From Prado023 sp963774745 (GTDB taxonomy: Bacteria > Actinomycetota > Actinomycetes > S36-B12 > CAIYMF01), in the NCBI GenBank assembly GCA_963774745.1, contig CAVZGE010000008.1, forward strand, positions 62,001-126,000: DNA of 64,000 nt. Direction: 5' to 3'. The translations under genes were made by a program, and so were the position numbers. Below the pieces are notes generated by a model. The model ran no database searches, was not told the origin of the DNA, and was given only the letters and a program-made list of their open reading frames with translations. Shown piece by piece: positions 37,047 to 46,300 of this stretch (positions within the stretch are counted from its first letter, which is position 1; each line of letters opens with the position of its first letter).

Positions 37047-37451
37047 GTGTCCGACAAGCCCAGCGTGCTGTTCGTCTGCATCCACAACGCCGGCCGCTCC
37101 CAGATGGCCGCGGCCTACCTGACCCACCTGGCCGGGGACCGGGTCGAGGTCCGCTCGGCCGGCTCGGCACCGGGCAGTGCCGTCAACCCGGCCGCGGTCG
37201 CCGCGATGCTCGAGGAGGGCATCGACATGTCGGCTGAGATCCCCAAGATCCTCACCGACGAGGCGGTGCGCGCCTCCGATGTCGTCATCACCATGGGGTG
37301 TGGGGACACCTGCCCGATCTACCCGGGCAAGCGCTACGAGGACTGGGTCCTGGATGATCCGGCCGGCCAGGGCGTCGAGGCGGTCCGCCCGATCCGCGAC
37401 GACATCCGCCGCCGCATCGAGACCCTGATCAGCGAGATCGCCCCCGCCTGA
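37047..37451 (+). CDS. arsC: Arsenate reductase, low-molecular-weight phosphatase type
   Basis: This enzyme reduces arsenate to arsenite for export. It has 134 residues. The catalytic P-loop CIHNAGRS starts at Cys11 with Arg17 (CX5R), and the Asp of the phosphatase fold is in WVLDDPAGQ (about residue 112). Further Cys residues at MGCGDTCPIYPG (about 86-91) resemble the redox relay of thioredoxin- or mycothiol-linked ArsC proteins. The start is GTG 37047 with TGGAGG upstream. It is separated from the arsR operon by the V/A-ATPase genes and converges with an ArsR-ArsC fusion. Confidence 0.93.
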   Translation: MSDKPSVLFVCIHNAGRSQMAAAYLTHLAGDRVEVRSAGSAPGSAVNPAAVAAMLEEGIDMSAEIPKILTDEAVRASDVVITMGCGDTCPIYPGKRYEDWVLDDPAGQGVEAVRPIRDDIRRRIETLISEIAPA

Positions 37452-37490
37452 CCCACGCGGCCAGGTGGGCGGCCCTTCGCCTAGCGTGGG
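37452..37490. terminator. Hairpin between convergent arsC and arsR-arsC genes
   Basis: CCCACGC (37452-37458) and GCGTGGG (37484-37490) are perfect inverted repeats flanking a GC-rich loop that contains a smaller GGCC repeat. It starts right after the arsC stop and overlaps the end of the opposing gene, fitting a bidirectional terminator. There is no strong T-run. Confidence 0.45.
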
Positions 37491-38170
37491 CGATCTGCCG
37501 CGGCCTGGACCCACCCGTCGATCCGGTTGGTCAGGTCGGCCAGGGTCCGCTCGAACGCGGCGGATGTCCCCACCGGAACCGGGTCCGGGATGGACCAGTG
37601 GGTGTGCCCGCCCTTCACCTCGCGGTCGGCGGAGTCGCACACCGTGATGATCACGTCGTCGCGGGTCAGGACCTCGGCCATGGAGGCGGGCCGGTCGGCC
37701 AGCAGTCGCAAGCCGTGCTTGCGGGCGACCCGCACGGTTCCTGGGTGGATCCGGGCTGCCGGGCGTGTCCCCGCGGAGGCGACCGGGCGCCCCGTGCGGG
37801 TGGCCCACGCTGCGGCGGCCAGCTGCGAGCGCGCGGAGTTGCCCGAGCAGACGAACACGACCCGCCCCGCGGGCAGCGCGGGAGTGGGGAACCGGCCCAA
37901 GGCCGCCAGGGCCCCGGGAACAAGGCGCACGTACGTCCGCCGGCCGTCGGACTCCGAGGGCAGTCGGCGCACCAGCCCAGCAGCCTCCAGCACCTTCAGG
38001 TGATGGGCCAGCAGGTTCGAGGACATCCCCAACGCGGCCGCGAGGTCCCGCGGGCTGATGTCGCCCACCGCCAGGGAATCGACCACTCGCAGCCGGCCGA
38101 CATCCGACAGGGCGGCGTGTCCCGCAGCCCGCCACCCCAGGGCCCTCACGTCCTGGGACTCAGCAGCCAT
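37481..38170 (-). CDS. ArsR-type regulator fused to ArsC-like phosphatase domain
   Basis: This is a two-domain protein of 229 residues. The N-terminal winged helix (about residues 15-92) includes the recognition helix SSNLLAHHLKVLEAAGLV. The C-terminal domain (about 100-225) is a low-molecular-weight phosphatase/arsenate reductase fold with P-loop CSGNSARSQ (Cys108, Arg114) and a late Asp in SIPDPVPVG. No CxC metalloid site of the ArsR type is seen in the helix-turn-helix part, so it may sense through the ArsC domain. Its ATG lies at the predicted transcript start. Fusions of this type are known in actinobacteria, but their sensing chemistry is less clear. Confidence 0.88.
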   Translation of the reverse strand: MAAESQDVRALGWRAAGHAALSDVGRLRVVDSLAVGDISPRDLAAALGMSSNLLAHHLKVLEAAGLVRRLPSESDGRRTYVRLVPGALAALGRFPTPALPAGRVVFVCSGNSARSQLAAAAWATRTGRPVASAGTRPAARIHPGTVRVARKHGLRLLADRPASMAEVLTRDDVIITVCDSADREVKGGHTHWSIPDPVPVGTSAAFERTLADLTNRIDGWVQAAADRPR

Positions 38171-38176
38171 TGAGCA

Positions 38177-38205
38177 AGAGTGACCGCAGCGGGCATCGCA
38201 GTCAA
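38177..38205 (-). promoter_or_regulatory. Promoter of the ArsR-ArsC fusion gene (leaderless)
   Basis: On the minus strand TTGACT (38205-38200), a 17-base spacer and CACTCT (38182-38177) form a plausible promoter whose start point falls at or next to the ATG at 38170. The decamer TTGCTCAATG shared with the arsC upstream region overlaps the start codon, which suggests autoregulation. Confidence 0.5.
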
Positions 38206-38272
38206 GCAGGGTTCCCCTCGTACGCGAGCGGGCACGTGGGGCAGCCCAGCGGACAGGCCCTCGACCCGATCG

Positions 38273-39826
38273 TCAGCTCACATGGCGGAGCACCCCGACC
38301 TCGTCCAGCAGCAGCGTGGCATCGAGCCCCAGAGGCTTGAGGAACGCTCGGTCGTGGCTGACCACGAGGACGGCACCGCGGTAGGCGGCCAGGGCGTCGA
38401 TGAGCTGGTCGACGCTGTCCGGGTCCAGGTCGTTGGTCGGTTCGTCCAGGACGATCAACTCGGGCGGCGGGTCGGCCAGCAGCAACTGCGCCAGCGCGAC
38501 ACGGGAACGCTCGCCGCCGGACAGTGAGCCCACCGGTCGGGTCACCATGTCGCCGCGGATGAGCAGTCGGGCCAACCGGTTGCGCAGCTCGGCGGGCGGG
38601 ACGTGTGGTGCCCCGGCGCGCACGAGCTCCAGGACGGTGGCGTCGTCGTCCAGGAGCAGGCGCTGGGGCAGGTACCCGACGCGGACGGGCACCGTGGGCA
38701 GCAGCGCCTCGAGGAGCGTCGTCTTGCCCACGCCGTTGGCGCCGAGGATCGCCACGCGCTCGGGCCCGCGGATCACGTGGTTGCGACCGTCGGCGCTGGG
38801 CAGCACGGCGACCCGCCTGCCGCTGGGCACCCTCGGGTCGGGCAGGTCGATCTGGATGCGGTCGTCGTCGCGGACCGCCAGCTCCGCCTGGGTGACGGCC
38901 TCCCTCGCCGCCGAGACCCTGGCCCGGACAAGGACGCGGCGGACCCCGTGGGACCGCTCGGCCGAGTTGCGCCGCTGGCCCAGCACGATCGGCGGGTACT
39001 TGCCGTTGGCCCGGTCCTTGCGGCCCTGGCGCTGGCTGTGCGCGATCCGCTCCTCGGCCTTGATCCGCTCGCGACGCTCACGGTCCAGTACCTGCTCGGC
39101 CGTGCGCACCTGCTGGCGGGCGGCCTGCTGCTGCTCGGCGACCCAGTCGCGATACTCCCGATAGGGCCCGCCGAACGTGGTGAGGCTGCCGTGGCGCAGT
39201 TCGGCTGTCTCGTCGAGCAGGTCGAGCAGCGCCAGGTCGTGGCTGACCACGATGAGGGGACCGCGCCAGGCCGAGATGACGTCGTGGAGCCGTTCCCGGG
39301 ACGGCATGTCGAGGTTGTTCGTCGGCTCGTCGAGCAGCGCGATCCGCGCCCCCCGGAGACGGACCCCGCAGATCGCCGTGAGCATGGCCTCACCGCCGGA
39401 CAGGGACGTTGCGGCCCGGTCCAGGTCGGTGGGCAGGTCGAGGGCAGCCAGGGCCGCCACCGCGCGGGCGTCGACGTCCCAGTCCTCGCCGACGGCGTCG
39501 AAGTGGCGCGGGTGCGCGTCGCCGGACTCGATCGCACGCAGGGCTGCCCGGACCGCGGCGATGCCGAGCAGGTCGGCCACGGTGCTGGCCCCCCGGGTCA
39601 CGTCCTGGCGCAGGTGGTCCACCGAACCAGACACGGAGATCGACCCAGCGGTGGGAGTCAGCTCACCGGCGATGAGGCGCAGGAGCGTGGACTTGCCGGA
39701 ACCGTTGGCCCCGACCAGACCGGTGCGCCCGCGGCTGAAGGCGCCGCTGATGTGGCGCAGGGAGCTGGCCCCGTCGGGCCAGGAGAAGCAGAGGTCGTCG
39801 AGGACGACGCAGGATGGTGACGGCAC
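38273..39826 (-). CDS. ABC-F family ATPase, probable ribosome-protection protein
   Basis: This soluble protein of about 517 residues has two ABC domains and no membrane segments. The first has GANGSGKST (about residue 40) and LSGGEAML; the second has GANGVGKTT (about 336), LSGGERSRVALAQLLL and LIVLDEPTNDLDPDS. The linker between them (about 195-290) is a charged helical arm that in resistance ABC-F proteins reaches toward the peptidyl-transferase centre. GTG 39826 is preferred to GTG 39832 because GGGAG then sits 5 bases upstream. A leader ORF plus a hairpin over the ribosome-binding site argues for antibiotic-induced expression. Drug specificity (macrolide, lincosamide, pleuromutilin) is unknown. 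Confidence 0.85.
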   Translation of the reverse strand: MPSPSCVVLDDLCFSWPDGASSLRHISGAFSRGRTGLVGANGSGKSTLLRLIAGELTPTAGSISVSGSVDHLRQDVTRGASTVADLLGIAAVRAALRAIESGDAHPRHFDAVGEDWDVDARAVAALAALDLPTDLDRAATSLSGGEAMLTAICGVRLRGARIALLDEPTNNLDMPSRERLHDVISAWRGPLIVVSHDLALLDLLDETAELRHGSLTTFGGPYREYRDWVAEQQQAARQQVRTAEQVLDRERRERIKAEERIAHSQRQGRKDRANGKYPPIVLGQRRNSAERSHGVRRVLVRARVSAAREAVTQAELAVRDDDRIQIDLPDPRVPSGRRVAVLPSADGRNHVIRGPERVAILGANGVGKTTLLEALLPTVPVRVGYLPQRLLLDDDATVLELVRAGAPHVPPAELRNRLARLLIRGDMVTRPVGSLSGGERSRVALAQLLLADPPPELIVLDEPTNDLDPDSVDQLIDALAAYRGAVLVVSHDRAFLKPLGLDATLLLDEVGVLRHVS

Positions 39827-39831
39827 AGGCA

Positions 39832-39866
39832 CTCCCGGAACTGTCGGCGGGCGCCGACACCGGGAG
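39832..39866 (-). promoter_or_regulatory. Ribosome-binding-site-sequestering hairpin before the ABC-F gene
   Basis: On the minus strand CTCCCGG (39866-39860) pairs perfectly with CCGGGAG (39838-39832), enclosing a second stem TGTCGG/CCGACA. GGGAG, the only Shine-Dalgarno candidate for the ABC-F gene, is inside the outer stem. A ribosome stalled on the leader ORF upstream could free it. Confidence 0.6.
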
Positions 39867-39871
39867 CGGCG

Positions 39872-39943
39872 TCAGCGCGGGGGGACTGGAGCAGTGCTCC
39901 TGGAGTCGGTCATCCACGTCAACCCGTCGTCGTTCCCTGACAC
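39872..39943 (-). CDS. 23-residue leader peptide of the ABC-F gene
   Basis: This short ORF runs from GTG 39943 to TGA 39872, ending 46 bases before the ABC-F start. It contains Leu8-Thr9-Trp10-Met11 and ends APVPPR. It is too short and too well placed, just before the sequestering hairpin, to be a random frame; leader-peptide attenuation is common for ABC-F and erm resistance genes. A perfect GGAGCA/TGCTCC hairpin (39888-39900) lies inside it and could alternate with the downstream stem. Stalling at LTW or at the proline-rich end is inferred. Confidence 0.55.
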   Translation of the reverse strand: MSGNDDGLTWMTDSRSTAPVPPR

Positions 39944-39973
39944 ATGCGGACAGTCCGCGAGGGAATGTCGTCC

Positions 39974-40003
39974 AGTGTGCCACGGCGGCCGGCACCCGGC
40001 CAA
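39974..40003 (-). promoter_or_regulatory. Promoter of the leader/ABC-F transcript
   Basis: TTGGCC (40003-39998), an 18-base spacer and CACACT (39979-39974) on the minus strand lie 31 bases upstream of the leader start codon. The match to consensus is moderate. No WhiB7-type AT-rich element is present. Confidence 0.4.
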
Positions 40004-40137
40004 TCCCAGCTCGAGGAGATCGCAGGCGCGTCCGCGCGTGCGCAGACCTGACCGGTGACCTCGGGGACCGGGGCAGGGAAGGGCGGGCAGCCCGTGGCGC
40101 CACTCCGGCACGTCGCGGATAAGGGAAGGCAACCCTA

Positions 40138-40166
40138 TTGACTGGGTAGATCGTGCGGCGTACGTT
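40138..40166 (+). promoter_or_regulatory. Sigma-70-type promoter of the giant-gene operon
   Basis: TTGACT (40138-40143), a 17-base spacer and TACGTT (40161-40166) give one of the best vegetative-type promoters in the window. The predicted start is near 40173, about 93 bases before the small ORF and 179 bases before the first giant gene. Confidence 0.6.
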
Positions 40167-40184
40167 CCGAGGAGCGCCGCACGA
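40151..40184. promoter_or_regulatory. 10-bp inverted repeat over the -10 and start point: candidate operator
   Basis: TCGTGCGGCG (40151-40160) and CGCCGCACGA (40175-40184) are perfect inverted repeats separated by 14 bases that contain the -10 element and probable start point. A related GCGGCGCACGA copy lies near 40234-40244. This layout fits a repressor that blocks RNA polymerase. No regulator gene is adjacent. Confidence 0.55.
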
Positions 40185-40265
40185 CCACCGGCGCTCGCCC
40201 ACGCGGCGCTCCGCCGCAGTGACTCGGTGTCGCTGCGGCGCACGAATCGCGGAGAGGGGTAGGCC

Positions 40266-40352
40266 ATGTCGGCGGCTGCCAACGATCCTCACGGGCCGCG
40301 ACGTCCATCGGTCCAGGCGCGCCGCCGCGCGCAACCCGGGGTGCATGCGTGA
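40266..40352 (+). CDS. 28-residue ORF coupled to the first giant gene
   Basis: ATG 40266 follows GGAGAGGGGTAGGCC, a good ribosome-binding site, and the ORF ends with TGA at 40350-40352, which overlaps the ATG of the giant gene (TGATG). The peptide is basic and proline-rich (RRPSVQARRRAQPG) with no hydrophobic segment. It may be a coupling leader or a genuine small protein; the giant gene has no good ribosome-binding site of its own, so coupling would explain its translation. No homology can be claimed. Confidence 0.45.
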   Translation: MSAAANDPHGPRRPSVQARRRAQPGVHA

Positions 40353-43300
40353 TGGCCGCCGAGGACGTGATGCAGGACCTGCAGCGACTGCAGCAATCCG
40401 CGCCGTCGGGTCCCCCCTTCGCGAACGTCGTCGGGCCGACACCGCAGCCCGACGGAAGCGACCTCTACACCTTCGGCCTGCAGGCCCCCGGTGGCAGCGA
40501 CCTGACCATTCCCGTCGGTCGGTGGAGGCTCAAGCTGGTGGGTGAGGACGGCGCCGGCACGCCGGTCATCCCGATGCGCGCCGTGTTCGAGGGCGCCGGC
40601 TCTCCCAACGACGGCGACCTTCGTTTCCTCGAGATCGACCTCGCGCGCCTGGAGCTGATCGCCCATCCCGATGATCTCGTTCCCGCCGACCTGGTCATCG
40701 ACCCCTACACGCACCTGGTGCCCAACACCGCCCTCGGGTCGGTCCGACTCCTCGGCCCCAGCCTGATCATCACCCTGCGCGGGTCGGGGTTGGAGGACGT
40801 CGCCGCCCGCTTCGGGGGGGCCAACGGCGGAGTGGATCCCCGCTTCCCATCGGTCCGGTTCGATCCGCCCCACTTCATCGTCGGTCCCAGCGAGGGGGTC
40901 ATCGGGATCGCCTGCGGCGAGGTGCTCCTGGACCTGTCCGAGGAGATCGACCCCGTCAACCTCCCGGCCCTGACCGGCGACAGTGGCGACGGCTCGTTCA
41001 CCGGTGTCATCCTCCAGGAGCTCGGGCTGTTCATCGGCAACCCCGACGAGGTGGGCACGTGGTCGGGGATGGCCCGGGTGCGCGACTTCGTCCTGCGGTT
41101 CGACCCGCTCGAGCTGACCGGCGCGTTCGAGGGCGAGCTGGTCCATGCGGTCGCGCCGGACGACCCCCAGGTCGAGGTCGAGGTCACCTTCCAGCTGGAT
41201 GACGGCACCCGCATCGCGGTCACCGAGGTCGACCCGACCGTGCCCCCGCCGACCGCACCGGCGACGACCCGGCGGGTCCGGCTCGTAGCCACCCCCAACT
41301 GGGCGTCGGTCGGCTTCCAGGTCCACTGGACCCTGCCCACCGGTACGCAGCTCGAGGACGCGCAACGGGTCGACCAGCCCGATCTCGGGTGGGTGCTCGT
41401 CCCGCCGGGCGCCCATGAGTTCACCGTCGAGGTGACCGACCACCGCGTCGATCCCGTCACCACCCAGCGCACCGTGATCGTCCAGAGCCCGCCCGCCACC
41501 CCGACCCCGCCAGCGCTGGAGGCCGATCTCGTGGCCTCCGTGGTCGAACCGGGCGGGGGGTCCAAGTCGCTGCACCTGTTCGTGCCGGCGGTGCCGACGA
41601 TGCCGGTGGACCTGGCGCTCAGCGTGACCGGGGGGACGGGCAACGCGCTGTCGAGCACCCTCACCCTGCCTGCCGGGTGGCTGGCGGACCAGGCGCTGAC
41701 AAGGACCGCCACCCGCCCCGCCGGGGGCACGTTCCCGGCCATCACCTGGGTCCTGACCACACCGACTGCCGTCGGGGCGGGCGTGATCGAGGTGTCGACC
41801 ACCGTTGGCCCGGACACGGTCGTGCGCCGGATCCGCGCCGAGGTGCGCACGCCCACTGCGCCCGGTGCCCCCGAGCTGGACCTCCTGGCCTACACCGACT
41901 GGCGCTCGGAACCCGGCCCCGCCGCCGCCCTGGCGGTCGCCCACGACGGCCTGCCCTACGACGCCCCGGTGTGGACGCTGTCCTCGGTCGACGCACCGGC
42001 CGACCTGCTGTCCGCCGCCGCGCACGACGCGCTGTTCGCCGACGGCGCCCTGGGGTTCGGCAGCGAGTCGACGGTCGCCCTGGCCAATGTCGGTGGCCTG
42101 GTCAAGCCCGAGCTGACCGGGGCCGATCGGTGGTACCGGCTGGTCGCCGACATCCCTGCGGTCACCCCCGAGCGTCCGCCCAGCCTCGTGCTCTATCCCG
42201 ACACCGAGCCGGCCACGCCGCGCAGCGAGCCACGGGTCAGGGACCTGTTCGCCGAACGTGCGTCGGGTGTTCCCGTGGCTGAGACGTTCACGGTCGCGGG
42301 CGGGCAGCCCGGCACGATCCGCTTCGCCTGGGACAGCGACGTCATCCAGCCGACCGCCGTCGTCGCCAAGCACGAGGACACGGGCACCACGGCCGCATCG
42401 CTGCGTGCTGAGCAGGCCACGGGATTCGCCCACCTGTTCCGTGCCCTGCTCGAGGTCGGCGATCGGGTGGAGCGGATCGGCCTGTTCGCGTCAGCCTCCA
42501 TCGAGGGGGATGACGACCACAACCAGGATCTCTCCGAGCGCCGCCTGGCCTCCGTGCTCGGCGCACTGGCGTCGCCGTCGGCGGACCTGGTGGCCGGGAT
42601 CGGCGCCCTGCCCGCGCCCCACGCGCTGACCGCCGCGCAGGTCGCCGAGGCCTCCGCTCGGTTCGCGGCCATCCCGGCGGCGGACCGTGTGACGGTGGCG
42701 TGGGGTGAGATGAACGCGACCGGCGACCGCCGGCCGTTCGACCGCCGTGTCTTCGCCGTGCTGCGCCTCCAGGAGCCGCCGACGGTTGCCGGGTTCCGGC
42801 GCCGCACGTACTTCCTCGTGCGTGGCGGGGCGCCCGTGGCGCCCGCGTCCACGCCGCCGAAGCTGCCGCGCCCCGAGCAGCACCCGTTCCGCCACTCGGT
42901 GTTCCGGTCGGCCCACGTGGAGGTGCAGGTCCGGCGCAACGAGCTGATCCGCCTCCAGATCCGTCTCGAGCTGGACGTCGAACGGTTCGACGAGAACGAC
43001 CTGGATCCCGGCGGCTCGCTCAACCCGTCCGACGGCATCCTCACCGGCTTCCTCGAGCTGCGCCGGAACCCCGACCCGTCCGCCAGTCCCCGCTTCGCGT
43101 GGGAGCTGGACCTCCTCGCCGACCCGAACGACGCCGACGGCCTCGTCGCCTTCGTCAGGGGTGGTACCGGCGATGGCGTCGTCGAGGCGTTCGGCGGCCC
43201 GATGATCGCCCTGCCCGCCATGGCGGCAGCCGCCGGGGGTCGCACCGGGCCGGGCGGGCTGGCCGTGGCGATCGGCATCGGCGCGTTCCTCCAGCACGTC

Positions 43301-46300
43301 GTCCAGGTCTTCGACGTCCAGACACTCATCTGGAAGGGGCTGCGCCTCCGGCTCCAGCACGGCGGGAGCAGCGCAAGCCGCTTCTCGATCGGCCTCGACT
43401 ACGCGGTCACGTACGACATCGACGTCGACCTCACGCCGTTCGGCATCCCGGTCCGGTTGGAGACGACCACCCCGATCGAGATGTCCTTCCGCAACGTCGG
43501 GGTGGAGGTGACCGGCGAGTTCGACAGCGTCGAGCTGTTCTACGACCCGTCCTCCGGGTTCGCCGTCGACATCGCCGACCCCGGCGTGTTCCAGCTCGGC
43601 GAGGGCCTCGGCAGACTCCTGCGCGTCGACAGGGTGTCGATCGGCGACGCCTCCCCGCTGTGGCTGGAGGTCGAGCTCGGGTTCGCCCTCGACGTCGGCG
43701 TCTTCTCGGTGGACACCCTGCGCATCCGCCTCAGCCTGGAGGGCGACACCATCTTCGAGCCCGATGCCGGCGGCGTCGTCCACCTCGACGAGAACGCCCT
43801 GGACCTCGACGACCTCAGGGTGAGCATCAACAAGCTCGGCGTGGGCGTCAACGTCCCCGGTGTCATCGACGGCCGTGGCGTGCTCGGCATCAAGGAGGAG
43901 GCCGGCGGCACCACCGTCGAGGGTGAGCTGGAACTTGCCTTCCCGTCCGTGCCCGTGCTGCGCGGCCTCGATGGGCAGATGAAGCTGTTCGTCAGCGACG
44001 ACCTGCGGGCGTTGTACCTGGCGCTCGGCATCGACTTCGCGCCCGGACTGCCGCTCGGCTCGACCGGGATCGCCATCTACGGGCTGCACGGCCTGCTCGG
44101 GGCCAACATGGCCCCCACCGACCCGCAACCGTTGCAGTGGCTGCGCCAACCACCGGTCGGGGTCACCGACCAGGCCAAGTGGACCCCGGCCCGGGGCGTG
44201 TGGAACTTCGGCGCCGGTGCCACCCTCGGCACCGTGTTCGACGGCGGGTTCGCCTTCAACCTCGTGGGGACGTTCCTGCTCCAGGTGCCCGGGCCCCGGT
44301 TCGTCCTCGCGGCCAACGCCATGGTGCTCTCGCCCAAGCCGGAGATCGGGACCAACGTCGGCGCGCTGGCCACCGTGCTGCTCGACTTCGAGAACGACCT
44401 GATCGTCGTGGGCATCGACTTCGCCCTGGCGATCCGGCCGATCCTGGAGCTCCACGTCCCCGTGGAGGCGTACTTCAACCTGGCCGACGCCCGCGACTTC
44501 CACATCCGCTTCGGCCAGTGGGCGCCGGGGTCACGGCGGATCACGCTCACGGTGTTCGACACGTTCGAGGCGTGGGGCTACCTGCAGATCGAGGGTGGCG
44601 GGCTGGACAACGGCGCACTGGCCCTCGTCGGCACCTGCATCGGGGCCGGCGCCCGGATCGAGATCGTGTGGGGCGTCAAGGGGTTGCTGTACCTGGAGGC
44701 GTTCGCTGAGGCGCACGCCGGGATCCAGTTCAAGCCCCTGTACTTCGAGGGGCTGATCCGGGTCGGTGGCGAGATCCACGCCGGGCCGTTCTCGATCGGC
44801 GCCCGGGGCGAGCTGACCGCCAAGGTGCAGGCCGACGACCCCGAGTTCCTCGTGCTGCGCGGCGAGGTGTGCGGATCGATCGACCTGTGGCTGACGTCGA
44901 TCACCAAGTGCGTCGACTTCGAGCTCGGCGACGAGGACGCGGTCACCCCACCACCGCTGCACCCGTTGGCCGACGCGGTGGCGGTGGACCGGATGACCGG
45001 CCTGGCCATCGCCCCCCAGCCCGACGGATCGGTGATCGTCCCCCTCGACGCCGTGTTCCAGCTGGCCTTCACCGCCGACATCACCGATGCCCGTCCGGTG
45101 CCCGGCGTGTCGCTGCTGGGCGACATGTCGGTGCTTCGCAACCAGGTCTCGGGCGAGCTGTTCTACGAGTTCGACCTCACGTCGATCGAGGTCCGCCAGG
45201 TCGGCGGCGCGGCGATCCCCGGGGTCGACTCGGCGTGGGCGCCGTACACGATCGTCGCCGCGTCACCCACGCCGCCCCAGTCGCAACGGACGCTGCGGCT
45301 GCTCGACTGGAAGCCGACAGCGCACCCCCGCCAGGTCGACTTCGGCTCGGCGGCACAGTCGTCGATCGCCCAGCTGATCGAGATGCTCTGCGACCCGATC
45401 ACCCCGCCCCCGAGGCGCTGCGCCGACTTCGACGCCGAACCGCTGGGCCCCGCGCCCGGCTGGCTGCTGTCCGCCGGCACCCTGCGGCCGGTGCACGTGA
45501 CCGTCGGCGGCGGCGGCCTGGGGACCGAGTCGCAGGGCAGCAACGGCCAGCTCCCGCCCCGGGTGATCGGGCTGCCCGGGTTCAGCTACCCCGACCGGAC
45601 GGCCGAGCGGCGCTGCCTGCACCTCGGCCGGCCGGGAAAGGCCGAGATCGCGTCGCTCAAGGACGCCCTGCACCTGCTCGGCGTGGGCTCGGACCGCGAC
45701 GTCCTGCGCACCCAGGTCGATGACCTGCTGGTCCACGTGGAGAACGCGGGACGGGGCGAGCCGTTGCCCCGCACACTGGCAGACCTGCGCGCTGCGGGGA
45801 TGGTCGTCCTGCAGGTCCCGACCCTGGTCGCCGCCGACATCACCGTGGCCACGCCGGCCAACTTCCACGGCGACGAGGGGGAGATCGCCGTGCTCGACGT
45901 CGACGGCACCATCATCGTCGGCCCGCAACCGCTGGGCACGCTGCCCCCGGTGCCGGGCGGCTCGTCGCCCGCCACCCATCCGGAGCATGTCGTCCGGAGG
46001 CTGTCGTTCGGGGCCCCGAGCCTGCTGACCCCCGGCGTCGACCCGCCCGGCGGTCGCTGGATCGTCCTGCGCCCCCCGGCGGCACCCGTCGTGCGCAAGG
46101 GCGGCGACGATGGCTCGCTGCTGTTCGAGGTGTGCGGGATCACGCTCGCCGACTGGCGGGAGTTCCGCCGCCATCATGAGAACGTCCACCACACGATCAA
46201 GGTGCTCGTGGAGCAGTCCGGGCTCATCGCCGGGACCCCGGCGGCGATGACCAAGCCGCTGCTGGTGCCGGGCGCAACCTACGAGGTGGTGGGGTCGCTG

